A stretch of DNA of 56,889 nt from Variovorax paradoxus. Its GTDB lineage: Bacteria > Pseudomonadota > Gammaproteobacteria > Burkholderiales > Burkholderiaceae_C. A program made the translations under genes and the position numbers. Each line of letters starts with the position of its first letter. Within the stretch, counting starts at the first letter, position 1. The stretch is taken from assembly GCF_018614915.1 (NCBI RefSeq), contig NZ_JAGGNU010000064.1, forward strand, positions 1 to 56,889, read 5' to 3'. Below the pieces are notes generated by a model. It did no database searches and was not told the DNA's origin. It saw only the letters and a list, made by a program, of their open reading frames with translations. Shown in pieces: positions 19,045 through 29,043 of this stretch.

Positions 19045-19773
19045 TCATTGGGCCGCATCCGCCGTGGGATAGGGCGACTCGACCCCATTGTTATCGATGA
19101 ACTCGAGTCGGTAGCCGAGGCCATAGACGGCCGACAGGGCGAGACCGTTGGCAGGGCGCAAATCCAGCTTGGAGCGCAGCCGTGACATGTGCGTGTCGAG
19201 CGAGCGCGAGCGGAGCGCCGCATCGGCGCCCCACACGGCTTCGAGCAAGTGCTCGCGCGACAGCAGGCGCCCGATGTTGCGGAACAGGAAGATCGCCAGC
19301 GTGTACTCGCGGTGCTTGAGCTTGGCCGCCTGGCCGTGGATCTGCAGCGCGCCCTGCAGCGGGATGAAGCGGTAGGGGCCGCAGACCAGCTCCGTCTCGA
19401 ACAGCGCCGGATAGGCGCGGCGCAGCAGCGCCTGTACCCGCGCCTGGAGCTCGGCGACACGGATCGGCTTGGCCATGAAATCGTCGGCGCCGAGCGTCAG
19501 CGCCTCGACCATGTCCTCTTCCTTGTGCCTTTTGGCGGCGAAGAGGATGGGAAGGCGGCTGCCGAGTTGCTGGCGAATCCATCTGACGACGTCGGAGCCT
19601 TCGACGTCGGGAGGTCGCCAATCGAGGATCAGCATGTCGAAGCTTTGCTGGTACAGGGCACACTGCAGGGAGCGGCCGTCTTCGTAAGCATGGCATTCAT
19701 GTCCGATCACTGCCAAGGCGTGCCGGATCAGTTCGAGCTGGCGCGGTTCGCCGTCGAGCGCTGCAATTCGCAT
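19045..19773 (-). CDS. OmpR-family response regulator, orphan
   Basis: A 242-aa regulator with an N-terminal receiver (1-120) and a C-terminal winged helix (about 130-230) containing RLLSREHLLEAVWG and SLDTHMSRLRSKL. The phospho-acceptor is Asp51 (LILDWRPP) and the switch Lys is present (FMAKPI). The conserved Thr/Ser after strand 4 appears as Ala (LFAAKRHKEE), and the acidic pair is D7-G-E9 and not two adjacent acids. No histidine kinase is encoded nearby, so the partner and signal are unknown. It is divergent from the transhydrogenase operon. Confidence 0.88.
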   Translation of the reverse strand: MRIAALDGEPRQLELIRHALAVIGHECHAYEDGRSLQCALYQQSFDMLILDWRPPDVEGSDVVRWIRQQLGSRLPILFAAKRHKEEDMVEALTLGADDFMAKPIRVAELQARVQALLRRAYPALFETELVCGPYRFIPLQGALQIHGQAAKLKHREYTLAIFLFRNIGRLLSREHLLEAVWGADAALRSRSLDTHMSRLRSKLDLRPANGLALSAVYGLGYRLEFIDNNGVESPYPTADAAQ

Positions 19774-19929
19774 CTTTCATCCCCCTGAAATTCTTTTCGC
19801 GAAGCCTGCGATCTGCGCGCCGATCCTCGCGAGGCGCTGCTGTACAGAGGGATGCGCTCCTCGGCCAGTTCTTTGTCATCTTCATGTAAGCTCGGCCCGA
19901 ATTCCAACGCTGCCCCGAGGAGATCCCCC

Positions 19930-21060
<1,131 letters not shown>

Positions 21061-21086
21061 GCAGCAAGCAAGCGAGGAGAAGACCC

Positions 21087-21413
21087 ATGGATCCCGTTTC
21101 CCACACCGTCATCAACCTGATCATCTTCGTGCTGGCCATCTACGTCGGCTACCACGTGGTCTGGACCGTCACGCCCGCGCTGCACACGCCGCTCATGGCC
21201 GTGACCAATGCGATCTCGGCGATCGTGATCGTCGGCGCCATGCTGGCGGCGGCGCTCACCGAATCCGGCCTGGGCAAGACCATGGGCGTGCTGGCCGTGG
21301 CGCTGGCCGCGGTCAACGTCTTCGGCGGCTTCTTGGTCACGCGGCGGATGCTGGAGATGTTCAGGAAGAAGGACAAGAAGGCGCCTGCCGCTGGCAAGGG
21401 GAACGCAGCATGA
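21087..21413 (+). CDS. pntAB: NAD(P) transhydrogenase alpha subunit part 2
   Basis: A 108-aa integral membrane protein with three to four predicted helices (VINLIIFVLAIYVGYHVVW; AISAIVIVGAMLAAAL; MGVLAVALAAVNVFGGFLV) and a Lys-rich C-terminus. It forms part of the dII proton channel of transhydrogenase with the membrane half of PntB. It lies 26 bp after pntAA and overlaps the pntB start by 4 bp (ATGA at 21410-21413). Confidence 0.95.
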   Translation: MDPVSHTVINLIIFVLAIYVGYHVVWTVTPALHTPLMAVTNAISAIVIVGAMLAAALTESGLGKTMGVLAVALAAVNVFGGFLVTRRMLEMFRKKDKKAPAAGKGNAA

Positions 21414-22897
21414 GCATGAACGTCGCCACCCTGCTGTACCTGATCGCGTCGATCTGCTTTATCCAGTCCCTGAAGGGCCTCTCCCATCCCACGACCTCGA
21501 TCCGCGGCAACATCTTCGGCATGGTCGGCATGGCCATCGCCATCCTGACCACCGCTGCGCTGATCGTGCAGCTCTCCGGCGGCAAGGCCATGGGCATGGC
21601 CTGGGTGCTGCTCGGGCTGGTGGTCGGCGGCGGCTACGGCGCCTACCGCGCCAAGACCGTCGAGATGACGCAGATGCCCGAGCTGGTGGCCTTCTTCCAC
21701 AGCATGATCGGCCTGGCCGCGGTGTTCATCGCGGTCGCGGCCGTGGTCGAGCCCTGGGCCTTCGGCATCACGCCGGCGCCGGTCGCGGCCGCCATCGGCG
21801 CCAACGTGCCGGGTGGAGCGGTGCTCATCGACGGGATCGCGCGCTACGCCATTCCGGCCGGCAACCGGCTGGAACTGTTCCTCGGTGCGGCCATCGGCGC
21901 CATCACCTTCAGCGGCTCGGTCATTGCCTTCGGCAAGCTCTCGGGCAAGTACAAGTTCCGCCTGTTCCAGGGCGCGCCGGTCCAGTTCAAGGGCCAGCAC
22001 ATGCTGAACCTGGTGCTGGGCCTCTTGACCATCGCGCTCGGTCTGGTGTTCGTCTTCACCGAGAGCTGGACGGCCTTCTTCGCGATGCTGCTCCTGTCCT
22101 TCGTGATGGGCGTCTTGATCATCATCCCGATCGGCGGCGCCGACATGCCGGTGGTGGTCTCGATGCTCAACAGCTACTCGGGATGGGCCGCGGCCGGCAT
22201 CGGCTTCAGCCTGAACAACGCGATGCTGATCGTCGCCGGCTCGCTGGTGGGCTCCTCGGGCGCGATCCTCTCCTACATCATGTGCAAGGCGATGAACCGC
22301 TCGTTCTTCAACGTGATCCTGGGCGGCTTCGGCGGCGAGGCGGCCACTGCTTCCGCCGGCGCCAAGGAGCAGCGCCCGGTCAAGAGCGGCAGCGCCGACG
22401 ACGCGGCCTACATGCTCTCCAACGCCGAGACCGTGATCATCGTGCCGGGCTACGGCCTGGCGGTGGCGCGCGCCCAGCATGCGGTCAACGAGCTGGCCGA
22501 GAAGCTCACCCACAAGGGCGTGACGGTGAAGTACGCGATCCATCCGGTGGCCGGGCGCATGCCGGGCCACATGAACGTGCTGCTGGCCGAGGCCGAGGTG
22601 CCCTACGACCAGGTGTTCGAGATGGAAGACATCAATGGCGAGTTCGCGCAGGCCGATGTCGCGATCATCCTGGGCGCCAACGACGTGGTGAACCCGGCCG
22701 CGCTCACCAAGGGCACGCCGATCTACGGCATGCCGATCCTGGAGGCCTACAAGGCCAAGACGGTGATCGTGAACAAGCGCTCGATGGCTGCGGGTTACGC
22801 CGGTCTGGACAACGAGCTGTTCTACATGGATAAGACCATGATGGTCTTCGGCGATGCCAAGAAGGTGGTCGAGGACATGGGCAAGGCGATCGAGTAG
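21410..22897 (+). CDS. pntB: NAD(P) transhydrogenase beta subunit
   Basis: A 495-aa protein. An N-terminal membrane domain of about nine helices (residues 1-280) forms most of the proton channel. It is followed by the soluble NADP(H)-binding dIII domain with GYGLAVARAQHAVNELAEKL, the HPVAGRMPGHMNVLLAEA loop and GANDVVNPAALTKGTPIYGMP. The channel His region is present in QMPELVAFFHSMIGLAAVF. It is translationally coupled to pntAB. An NADPH supply role fits the nearby lipid genes (WS/DGAT, acyl-CoA ligase), but that link is inference. Confidence 0.97.
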   Translation: MSMNVATLLYLIASICFIQSLKGLSHPTTSIRGNIFGMVGMAIAILTTAALIVQLSGGKAMGMAWVLLGLVVGGGYGAYRAKTVEMTQMPELVAFFHSMIGLAAVFIAVAAVVEPWAFGITPAPVAAAIGANVPGGAVLIDGIARYAIPAGNRLELFLGAAIGAITFSGSVIAFGKLSGKYKFRLFQGAPVQFKGQHMLNLVLGLLTIALGLVFVFTESWTAFFAMLLLSFVMGVLIIIPIGGADMPVVVSMLNSYSGWAAAGIGFSLNNAMLIVAGSLVGSSGAILSYIMCKAMNRSFFNVILGGFGGEAATASAGAKEQRPVKSGSADDAAYMLSNAETVIIVPGYGLAVARAQHAVNELAEKLTHKGVTVKYAIHPVAGRMPGHMNVLLAEAEVPYDQVFEMEDINGEFAQADVAIILGANDVVNPAALTKGTPIYGMPILEAYKAKTVIVNKRSMAAGYAGLDNELFYMDKTMMVFGDAKKVVEDMGKAIE

Positions 22898-22987
22898 GGG
22901 CGTCTGCGCCTCCGCTCCCGCCTTCCGGCATCGCCGGGCGGCAGCCCCGTCGAACAGAACAGAGAATTCGCTGAGGAGACATATCTC

Positions 22988-24664
22988 ATGACAGACCGAC
23001 CCTGGCTCGGCAGCTACCCGCAGGGCGTGCCCGCCGACATCGACGCCTCGCGCTACGCCTCCCTGGTGGCGCTCATGGAGGAGAGCTTCTCGAAGTACGC
23101 CGACCGCATCGCCTACAGCTTCATGGGCAAGGACCTGAGCTACGGCGAGGTCGACAAGCAGAGCCGCTCTTTCGCGGCCTACCTGCAAGGGCTCGGGCTG
23201 GCGAAGGGCGACCGCGTCGCGGTCATGATGCCGAACTGCCTGCAGTACCCGATCGCGGTCGCGGGCATCCTGCGCGCCGGGCTGATCCTCGTGAACGTCA
23301 ACCCGCTCTACACGCCGCGCGAGCTCGAGCACCAGCTCAAGGATTCGGGCTCCAAGGCGATCGTGATCATGGAGAACTTCGGCAACACGCTGCAGCAGTG
23401 CATCGCGTCCACGCCGGTGAAGCACGTCGTGCTGAGCGGCATGGGCGACCGGCTCGGCCTGCTCAAGGGCGCGCTGGTCAACTACGTGGTGCGCAACGTC
23501 AAGAAGATGGTGCCCGATTTCAGCCTGCCGGGCGCCGTGCGCTTCAACGACGCGATCGACAAGGGGGCAGGGCGCGCGCCCCAAGCGGTGCCCATCGGGC
23601 CCGACGACGTCGCGGTGCTGCAGTACACGGGCGGAACCACCGGCGTGTCCAAGGGCGCCGTGCTGCTCCATCGCAACGTGATCTCCAACGTGCTGCAGTC
23701 GGAGGCCTGGAACGAGCCGGTCATGCAGAAGGTGCCGGCCGGCGAGCAGCCCACCAGCGTCTGCGCGCTGCCGCTCTATCACATCTTCGCGTTCACCGTG
23801 AACATGATGCTCAGCATGCGCACCGGCGGCAAGCTGATCCTGATTCCGAATCCGCGCGACCTCCCGGCCGTGCTGAAGGAGTTGTCGAAGCACACCTTCC
23901 ACAGCTTCCCGGCCGTCAATACCCTGTTCAACGGCCTCGCCAACCATCCCGACTTCGGCACCGTCAACTGGAAGAACCTCAAGGTCTCGGTCGGCGGCGG
24001 CATGGCGGTGCAGGGCGCGGTAGCCAAGCTCTGGCTCGAGAAGACCGGCTGCCCGATCTGCGAAGGCTACGGTCTCTCGGAGACTTCTCCTTCGGCCACC
24101 TGCAACCCGACCACCAGCACGGCCTACACCGGCACCATCGGCGTGCCGCTGCCGAGCACCTGGCTGAAGCTGCTCGACGACGACGGCCATGAGGTGCCGC
24201 TGGGCCAGCCGGGCGAGATCGCCATCAAGGGCCCGCAGGTGATGGCGGGCTACTGGCAGCGTCCCGACGAAACGGCCAAGGTCATGACGGCCGACGGCTA
24301 CTTCAAGTCCGGCGACATCGGCGTGGTCGACGAGCGCGGCTTCTTCAAGATCGTCGACCGCAAGAAGGACATGATCCTGGTCTCGGGCTTCAACGTGTAC
24401 CCGAACGAGATCGAGGACGTGGTCGCGCAGATCCCGGGCGTGCTCGAATGCGCGGCCGTGGGCATCGCGGACGAGAAGACCGGCGAGACCGTGAAGCTGG
24501 TGCTCGTGAAGAAGAACCCCGATCTCACCGAAGCCCAGGTGCGCGACTTCTGCCGTGCCAATCTCACCGGCTACAAGCAGCCCAAGGTGGTGGAGTTCCG
24601 CACCGAGCTGCCGAAGACGCCGGTCGGCAAGATCCTGCGGCGCGAGCTGCGCGACAAGAAGTAG
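22988..24664 (+). CDS. fadD: Long-chain fatty acid-CoA ligase
   Basis: A 558-aa ANL-superfamily enzyme activating fatty acids to acyl-CoA through an acyl-AMP intermediate. The ATP/AMP motif is YTGGTTGVSKGAVLLHRNV, the second core motif CEGYGLSETSP, and the hinge/A8 region GYFKSGDIGVVDERGFFKIVDRKKDMI. The catalytic lysine lies near the end in PKTPVGKILRRELRD. Length and the N-terminal PWLGSYPQGVPADID match beta- and gammaproteobacterial FadD. A GAGGAGA ribosome-binding site precedes the ATG. It lies 90 bp after pntB and just before mtnN. Confidence 0.95.
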   Translation: MTDRPWLGSYPQGVPADIDASRYASLVALMEESFSKYADRIAYSFMGKDLSYGEVDKQSRSFAAYLQGLGLAKGDRVAVMMPNCLQYPIAVAGILRAGLILVNVNPLYTPRELEHQLKDSGSKAIVIMENFGNTLQQCIASTPVKHVVLSGMGDRLGLLKGALVNYVVRNVKKMVPDFSLPGAVRFNDAIDKGAGRAPQAVPIGPDDVAVLQYTGGTTGVSKGAVLLHRNVISNVLQSEAWNEPVMQKVPAGEQPTSVCALPLYHIFAFTVNMMLSMRTGGKLILIPNPRDLPAVLKELSKHTFHSFPAVNTLFNGLANHPDFGTVNWKNLKVSVGGGMAVQGAVAKLWLEKTGCPICEGYGLSETSPSATCNPTTSTAYTGTIGVPLPSTWLKLLDDDGHEVPLGQPGEIAIKGPQVMAGYWQRPDETAKVMTADGYFKSGDIGVVDERGFFKIVDRKKDMILVSGFNVYPNEIEDVVAQIPGVLECAAVGIADEKTGETVKLVLVKKNPDLTEAQVRDFCRANLTGYKQPKVVEFRTELPKTPVGKILRRELRDKK

Positions 24665-24675
24665 CGGGCGCTGCC

Positions 24676-25452
24676 ATGGCGGGGCCGGTCGCGATCGTTG
24701 CCGCCATGCAGGAAGAGCTGGGCGCGCTGCTGGCTGCGATGCCCGACGAACAGCGCGTGCGCGTGGCCGGCCGTGATTTCTGGGTCGGCCATCTGCACGA
24801 GCAGGCCGTCGTGGCGGTGCTGTCGCGCATCGGCAAGGTCGCCGCGGCCACCACGGCCACCGTGCTGCTCGAGCGTTTCGGCGTGCGTGCCATCGTGTTC
24901 ACCGGTGTCGCCGGCGGGCTGGCGCCCGGCGTGCGGGTGGGCGACGTGGTGGTGGCGACCAAGCTGCTGCAGCACGACCTGGACGCCTCGCCGATCTTTC
25001 CCAAATACGAGGTGCCGCTGACCGGGCATGCGCGCTTCGCGGTCGATACCGCGATCAGCGATGCGCTGGCCGAGGTGGCCGCTCGCCTGCTGCGCGACCC
25101 GGTCGCACTGCTGGGCCAGGCGGTGGTCGACGACTTCGGCCTGCATGCGCCCCGGCTGCATCGCGGCCTGCTGGTGAGCGGCGACCGCTTTGTTTCGACC
25201 GCCGCCGAGAGCGCCGCGCTGCGGCGCGAACTGCCCGAAGCGCTGGCGGTCGAGATGGAAGGTGCCGCGGTGGCGCAGGTCTGCCACGACTATCGCGTGC
25301 CTTTCGCCGCGGTGCGCACGATCTCGGATCGTGCCGACGACGCGGCCCATGCCGACTTCCTGCGTTTCGTGTCTGCCGTCGCGAGCCGCTACAGTCTCGC
25401 GCTGGTCGACGCCTGGCTCGCCGCGCTGCCTTCTCCCGACCGTTCGGGCTGA
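24676..25452 (+). CDS. mtnN: 5'-methylthioadenosine/S-adenosylhomocysteine nucleosidase
   Basis: A 258-aa PNP/UDP-fold nucleosidase that splits MTA and SAH to adenine and a thioribose product, clearing SAM-cycle by-products. It has the N-terminal MQEELGALLAAM block, the TGVAGGLAPGVRVGDVVVAT core, SGDRFVSTAAESAALRR and the catalytic VEMEGAAVAQVCHDYRVPF. The aspartate active-site motif reads ISDRADD where E. coli has ISDxAD. The last codons are formed by a dispersed palindromic sequence (TTCGGGCTGAGCC), so the original C-terminus may have been altered. It begins 11 bp after fadD and is probably co-transcribed. Confidence 0.93.
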   Translation: MAGPVAIVAAMQEELGALLAAMPDEQRVRVAGRDFWVGHLHEQAVVAVLSRIGKVAAATTATVLLERFGVRAIVFTGVAGGLAPGVRVGDVVVATKLLQHDLDASPIFPKYEVPLTGHARFAVDTAISDALAEVAARLLRDPVALLGQAVVDDFGLHAPRLHRGLLVSGDRFVSTAAESAALRRELPEALAVEMEGAAVAQVCHDYRVPFAAVRTISDRADDAAHADFLRFVSAVASRYSLALVDAWLAALPSPDRSG

Positions 25453-25466
25453 GCCTGTCGAAGCCC
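25440..25466. repeat. REP-like dispersed palindromic sequence
   Basis: CGTTCGGGCTGAGCCTGTCG followed by AAGCCCG (25440-25466) is the common proteobacterial extragenic element built on GGGCTGAGCCTGTCGAAGCCC, with GGGCT/AGCCC ends. It overlaps the end of mtnN and lies between two convergent stops, where it may act as a transcription barrier. Only one copy is seen in this window. Confidence 0.6.
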
Positions 25467-25472
25467 GAGCGC

Positions 25473-26462
25473 CTACTTGAGCCAGCCGCGGCGGCGGAAG
25501 TACCACATCGGCACCAGGGCGCTCGCAGCCATCAGCACCAGCACGTAGGGGTAGCCGCCAGCGCCGAGGAAGCGCAGTTCCGGGAACTGCATGTTCATGC
25601 CGTAGATGCTCGCGATCAGCGTGGGCGGCAGCAGCGCCACGCTGGCCACCGAGAAGATCTTGATGGTCTTGTTCTGGTTGATGTTGATGAAACCGACGGT
25701 CGCATCCATCAGGAAGTTGATCTTGTCGAACAGGAAGGCCGTGTGGTTGTCGAGCGACTCGATGTCGCGCAGGATCTGGCGCGCCTCCTCGAACTGCTCG
25801 GCGTTGAGCATGCGGCTGCGCATCATGAAGCTGACTGCGCGGCGCGTGTCCATCACGTTGCGGCGGATGCGGCCGTTCAGGTCTTCCTGCCTGGCGATCG
25901 CAGCCAGCACTTCGCCAGCCAGTTCGTCGCTGACGTTGCCCTCCAGCACCTTCTTGCCTGCGACTTCCAGCTCGTCGTAGATGTTCTCGAGCGAGTCGGC
26001 CGAGTATTCGGCGTCGGCGTCGAAGAGCTTGAGCAGCACTTCCTTGGCGTCCTCGATCAGGCCGGGCGCACGGCGCGCGCGCATGCGCAGCAGGCGGAAC
26101 ACCGGCACGTCTTCATCGTGGATCGAGAACAACACGCCGCGGCTGCGCAGTTCGGTGTTGTGCTGGTTGAGGATGAAGGCCACGCGCACCGAGCGCGGGT
26201 CCTCGGCGTCGTCGATCAGGAAGTCGCTGCGCACATGCAGTTCGCCGTTGTCTTCCTCGTAGAAGCGCGCCGATTCCTCGATGTCCTCGTCCATCGCGTC
26301 CTCGGGGATGGACAGGCCGTAGTACTGCTTGATCCAGCGCTTTTCCTCGAGGGTGGGCGATTCGAGGTCGACCCAGATCGGCTGGAACTGAGAAAGCTCT
26401 TCGAGGGCCTCGATTTCTTCCTGGACGAGGCGGCCGTTGGCGAGCGTGAAGATATTGAGCAT
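25473..26462 (-). CDS. corA: CorA family Mg2+/Co2+ transporter
   Basis: A 329-aa inner-membrane divalent-cation channel. It has a large N-terminal cytoplasmic domain of acidic and helical character, then two transmembrane helices at the C-terminus (FSVASVALLPPTLIASIYGMN and YPYVLVLMAASALVPMWYF). The selectivity motif YGMN is present, followed by MQFPEL. The protein ends in basic residues (RRRGWLK), typical of CorA. It starts MLNIFTLANGRLVQEEIE. It is convergent with mtnN and divergent from the helicase gene across 210 bp. I see no Mg-sensing leader. Confidence 0.95.
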   Translation of the reverse strand: MLNIFTLANGRLVQEEIEALEELSQFQPIWVDLESPTLEEKRWIKQYYGLSIPEDAMDEDIEESARFYEEDNGELHVRSDFLIDDAEDPRSVRVAFILNQHNTELRSRGVLFSIHDEDVPVFRLLRMRARRAPGLIEDAKEVLLKLFDADAEYSADSLENIYDELEVAGKKVLEGNVSDELAGEVLAAIARQEDLNGRIRRNVMDTRRAVSFMMRSRMLNAEQFEEARQILRDIESLDNHTAFLFDKINFLMDATVGFININQNKTIKIFSVASVALLPPTLIASIYGMNMQFPELRFLGAGGYPYVLVLMAASALVPMWYFRRRGWLK

Positions 26463-26642
26463 GGCTCACTCCCGGTGATTTTTTAGCGGTTGGCGAGGGG
26501 CGGGGGCGCTTTCAAGTCCCTGGCCAACAACGCGTCACAGGGGAGTTGAAAGCTGCCGAGGCGGAACGGTTTCCATGCGAAGTCTCCGGTTTGCAGCGAG
26601 GCGCGATTATGTCACCGGCCTCTAATGCTTTTCCGCCGGCAT

Positions 26643-26658
26643 CTGGATGGACATCCAG
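26643..26658 (+). promoter_or_regulatory. Palindrome immediately upstream of the helicase gene
   Basis: CTGGATG-GA-CATCCAG is a perfect 7-2-7 inverted repeat ending 14 bases before the chosen start of the helicase gene, where a ribosome-binding site would be. It could be an operator or a hairpin limiting translation. No regulator is suggested. Confidence 0.35.
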
Positions 26659-26672
26659 TAAAGTTGCGGGCG

Positions 26673-28784
26673 ATGCAAAGTGTCGTGACCCCCGCACCCA
26701 CGAGCCAGGCCGAGCGTCTGGCGGTCGCGCTCGGGCAGCTCAACGACGAGCAGCGTGCAGCCGTGGAGCACGGGGTCGGCACGACCCTGGGCGAGGCGGC
26801 GGAGGACCAGCGGCCGCTGCTCGTGGTGGCCGGCGCGGGCTCGGGCAAGACCAGCACGCTCGCGCACCGCGTGGCGCACCTGATCGCGCGCGGCGCCGAT
26901 CCACAGCGCATCCTGCTTCTGACCTTTTCGCGCCGTGCGGCGCAGGAGATGGAGCGGCGCGCCGGCCAGGTGCTGGCGCGGGTGCTCGGTCTGAAATCCG
27001 AGGCCCCGCCGGCCTTGCCCTGGGCCGGTACCTTCCATGGCATCGGCGCGCGCCTCCTGCGCGAGCACGCGGCGCAGATCGGTCTTTCCGAGAACTTCAC
27101 CATCCACGACCGCGGCGATGCCGAGGACCTGATGGGCCTGGTGCGCAACGACATCGGCCTCGCGTCCATGGAGCGGCGCTTTCCGCGCAAGGGGACCTGC
27201 CTCTCGATTTACTCGCGCGCCGTCAACACCTGTGCGCCGCTGGCCGAGGTGCTCGCGCATGCGTTCCCGTGGTGCGCCGAATGGGAGGCCGAGCTCAAGC
27301 GGCTCTTCGGCGCCTACGTCGAAGCCAAGCAGGCGCAGCAGGTGCTCGACTACGACGACCTGCTCTCGTACTGGGCCGAGATGGTGGCGGAGCCTGCGCT
27401 CGCAGCGCAAATCGGCGCGTGCTTCGACCACGTGCTGGTCGATGAATACCAGGACACCAATCTGCTGCAGGCCGCCATCCTGCGCTCGCTCAAGCCGGAT
27501 GGCCGCGGCGTCACCGTAGTCGGCGACGATGCGCAGTCGATCTACTCGTTCCGCGGCGCGACGGTGCGCAACATCCTCGACTTCCCGCAGCAGTTCACGC
27601 AGCCGGCGCGGGTGGTCACGCTGGAGCGCAACTACCGCTCGACCCAGTCCATCCTCGACGTCTCCAACGCGGTGATCGCCGCCGCCCCCGAGCGCCATGC
27701 CAAGACGCTGTGGACCGACAAGCCCTCGGCCGGCAGGCCGCAACTGGTGCTGGTGCCCGACGAGGCGCAGCAGGCTCGCTTCGTGGCCGAGCGCGTGCTC
27801 GCGCATCGTGAGGGCGGGCTGGCGCTGAAGTCGCAGGCGGTGCTGTTTCGCGCCTCGAGCCACAGCGCCGCGCTCGAGCTCGAGCTGGCCCGGCGCAACA
27901 TTCCCTTCGTCAAGTACGGCGGCCTCAAGTTCCTCGAGGCCGCGCACGTGAAGGATCTGCTGGCGGTGCTGCGCTTCGCCCAGAATCCGCGCGGGCGCAT
28001 GGCGGGCTTTCGCGTCACGCAGCTGATTCCTGGCATCGGGCCGGCCACCTCCACGCGCCTGCTCGACGCGATGGCCGAGGCCGCGGACCCCGGCGACGCC
28101 GTGCGGGCTTTCGTCCCGCCTGCGGCCGCGAAAGAGGAATGGGCGCGCTTCGCTGGCATCTACGCCGCGCTGCGCGCCCCCCCGCTTGCGTGGCCGGCCG
28201 ACATGGAGCTCGCGCTCGCCTGGTACCTGCCGCACCTGGAGCGGCTCCACGACGATGCGGGCCTTCGCCGCGGCGACGTCGAGCAGCTCGCGCGGCTGGC
28301 CTCCGGCTATGTCTCGCGCGAGCGCTTCCTGACCGAACTCACGCTCGATCCGCCCGAGGCCACGAGCGATCGGCCGGGTCCGCCGCTGCTCGACGAGGAC
28401 TACCTGATCCTCTCGACCATCCACTCCGCCAAAGGGCAGGAGTGGCGCTCGGTGCACGTGCTCAACGTGGTCGACGGCTGCATTCCGGCCGACGTGGCGC
28501 AGGGCGCGCAGGAGCTGGAGGAAGAACGGCGCCTGCTCTACGTCGCGATGACCCGTGCGCGCGATCACCTGCACCTGCTGGTGCCTCAGCGCTTCTACGT
28601 CACGCAGCAGGCAGTGCGTGGCGATCGGCATCTGTACGCCGGGCGCACGCGCTTCATTTCGGCTGCCGATGCGGAGCGCTTCGAGCAGCAGACCTGGCCG
28701 CCGGCGCCCGAACGCGCACCCCACGTACCGCCCCCGGCGGCCACGATCGACCTGCTGAGCCGCATGCGCGCCGCCTGGCGCTGA
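26673..28784 (+). CDS. UvrD/Rep-type ATP-dependent DNA helicase
   Basis: A 703-aa SF1A helicase. Motif I is GAGSGKT (residues 54-60), motif Ia LLLTFSRRAAQEMERRA, motif II VDEYQDTN, motif III GDDAQSIYSFRGA, motif IV LERNYRSTQSIL, motif V STIHSAKGQEWRSVHVLN and motif VI YVAMTRARDHLHL. It is shorter than classic Rep or UvrD/PcrA and differs in the C-terminal region, so it is better called UvrD-like than UvrD itself. The ATG at 26673 was preferred over one 16 codons earlier because the earlier one falls before the palindrome at 26643 and adds an arginine-rich stretch. It probably functions in repair or clearing of DNA-bound proteins. Confidence 0.92.
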   Translation: MQSVVTPAPTSQAERLAVALGQLNDEQRAAVEHGVGTTLGEAAEDQRPLLVVAGAGSGKTSTLAHRVAHLIARGADPQRILLLTFSRRAAQEMERRAGQVLARVLGLKSEAPPALPWAGTFHGIGARLLREHAAQIGLSENFTIHDRGDAEDLMGLVRNDIGLASMERRFPRKGTCLSIYSRAVNTCAPLAEVLAHAFPWCAEWEAELKRLFGAYVEAKQAQQVLDYDDLLSYWAEMVAEPALAAQIGACFDHVLVDEYQDTNLLQAAILRSLKPDGRGVTVVGDDAQSIYSFRGATVRNILDFPQQFTQPARVVTLERNYRSTQSILDVSNAVIAAAPERHAKTLWTDKPSAGRPQLVLVPDEAQQARFVAERVLAHREGGLALKSQAVLFRASSHSAALELELARRNIPFVKYGGLKFLEAAHVKDLLAVLRFAQNPRGRMAGFRVTQLIPGIGPATSTRLLDAMAEAADPGDAVRAFVPPAAAKEEWARFAGIYAALRAPPLAWPADMELALAWYLPHLERLHDDAGLRRGDVEQLARLASGYVSRERFLTELTLDPPEATSDRPGPPLLDEDYLILSTIHSAKGQEWRSVHVLNVVDGCIPADVAQGAQELEEERRLLYVAMTRARDHLHLLVPQRFYVTQQAVRGDRHLYAGRTRFISAADAERFEQQTWPPAPERAPHVPPPAATIDLLSRMRAAWR

Positions 28785-28869
28785 GTCTCGCGCGAGGTCT
28801 TTAGCACTATCGAATCGATAGCACGCCGCGAGCGTGGGCGGGCGATGTGGGGGTTTGCCTCGGAAGGGA

Positions 28870-28898
28870 TTGCAATTCGATGACAGCATGGGCATAGT
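28870..28898 (+). promoter_or_regulatory. Candidate sigma-70 promoter for hpf
   Basis: TTGCAA (28870-28875), 17-bp spacer, CATAGT (28893-28898). A start near 28905 would give a leader of about 138 nt that begins with the pyrimidine tract at 28909-28961. Only sequence match supports it. Confidence 0.5.
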
Positions 28899-28908
28899 GA
28901 ACCGACCG

Positions 28909-28961
28909 TCTCTCCTTCCTCTCCCGTTCTCTCTTCTCCCCCTTCTTCCCCCTTCCCCCTT
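28909..28961 (+). other. 53-nt polypyrimidine tract in the hpf leader
   Basis: Apart from one G at 28926, all 53 bases are C or T, in a genome with otherwise balanced strands. The tract lies between the candidate promoter and the hpf start and would make a CU-rich, unstructured 5' leader. The rest of the 28785-29043 gap shows no gene. Confidence 0.8.
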
Positions 28962-29043
28962 GCATTTCCCTGTTTCGCCGGCCACGTTTCACCACCAATG
29001 AAGCGGGGTCTTTTTCCCCAACCGTCAATCCAGGAGGTCATTC

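Noticed and set aside
21149..24190. 1013-codon minus-strand open frame over pntB and fadD
   Set aside because: It spans two real genes of the opposite strand and has only His/Asp/Arg-rich low-complexity sequence.
26463..26672. Mg2+ riboswitch or leader before corA
   Set aside because: The 210-bp gap shows no M-box-like structure or conserved segments; only a short palindrome near the helicase start was found.
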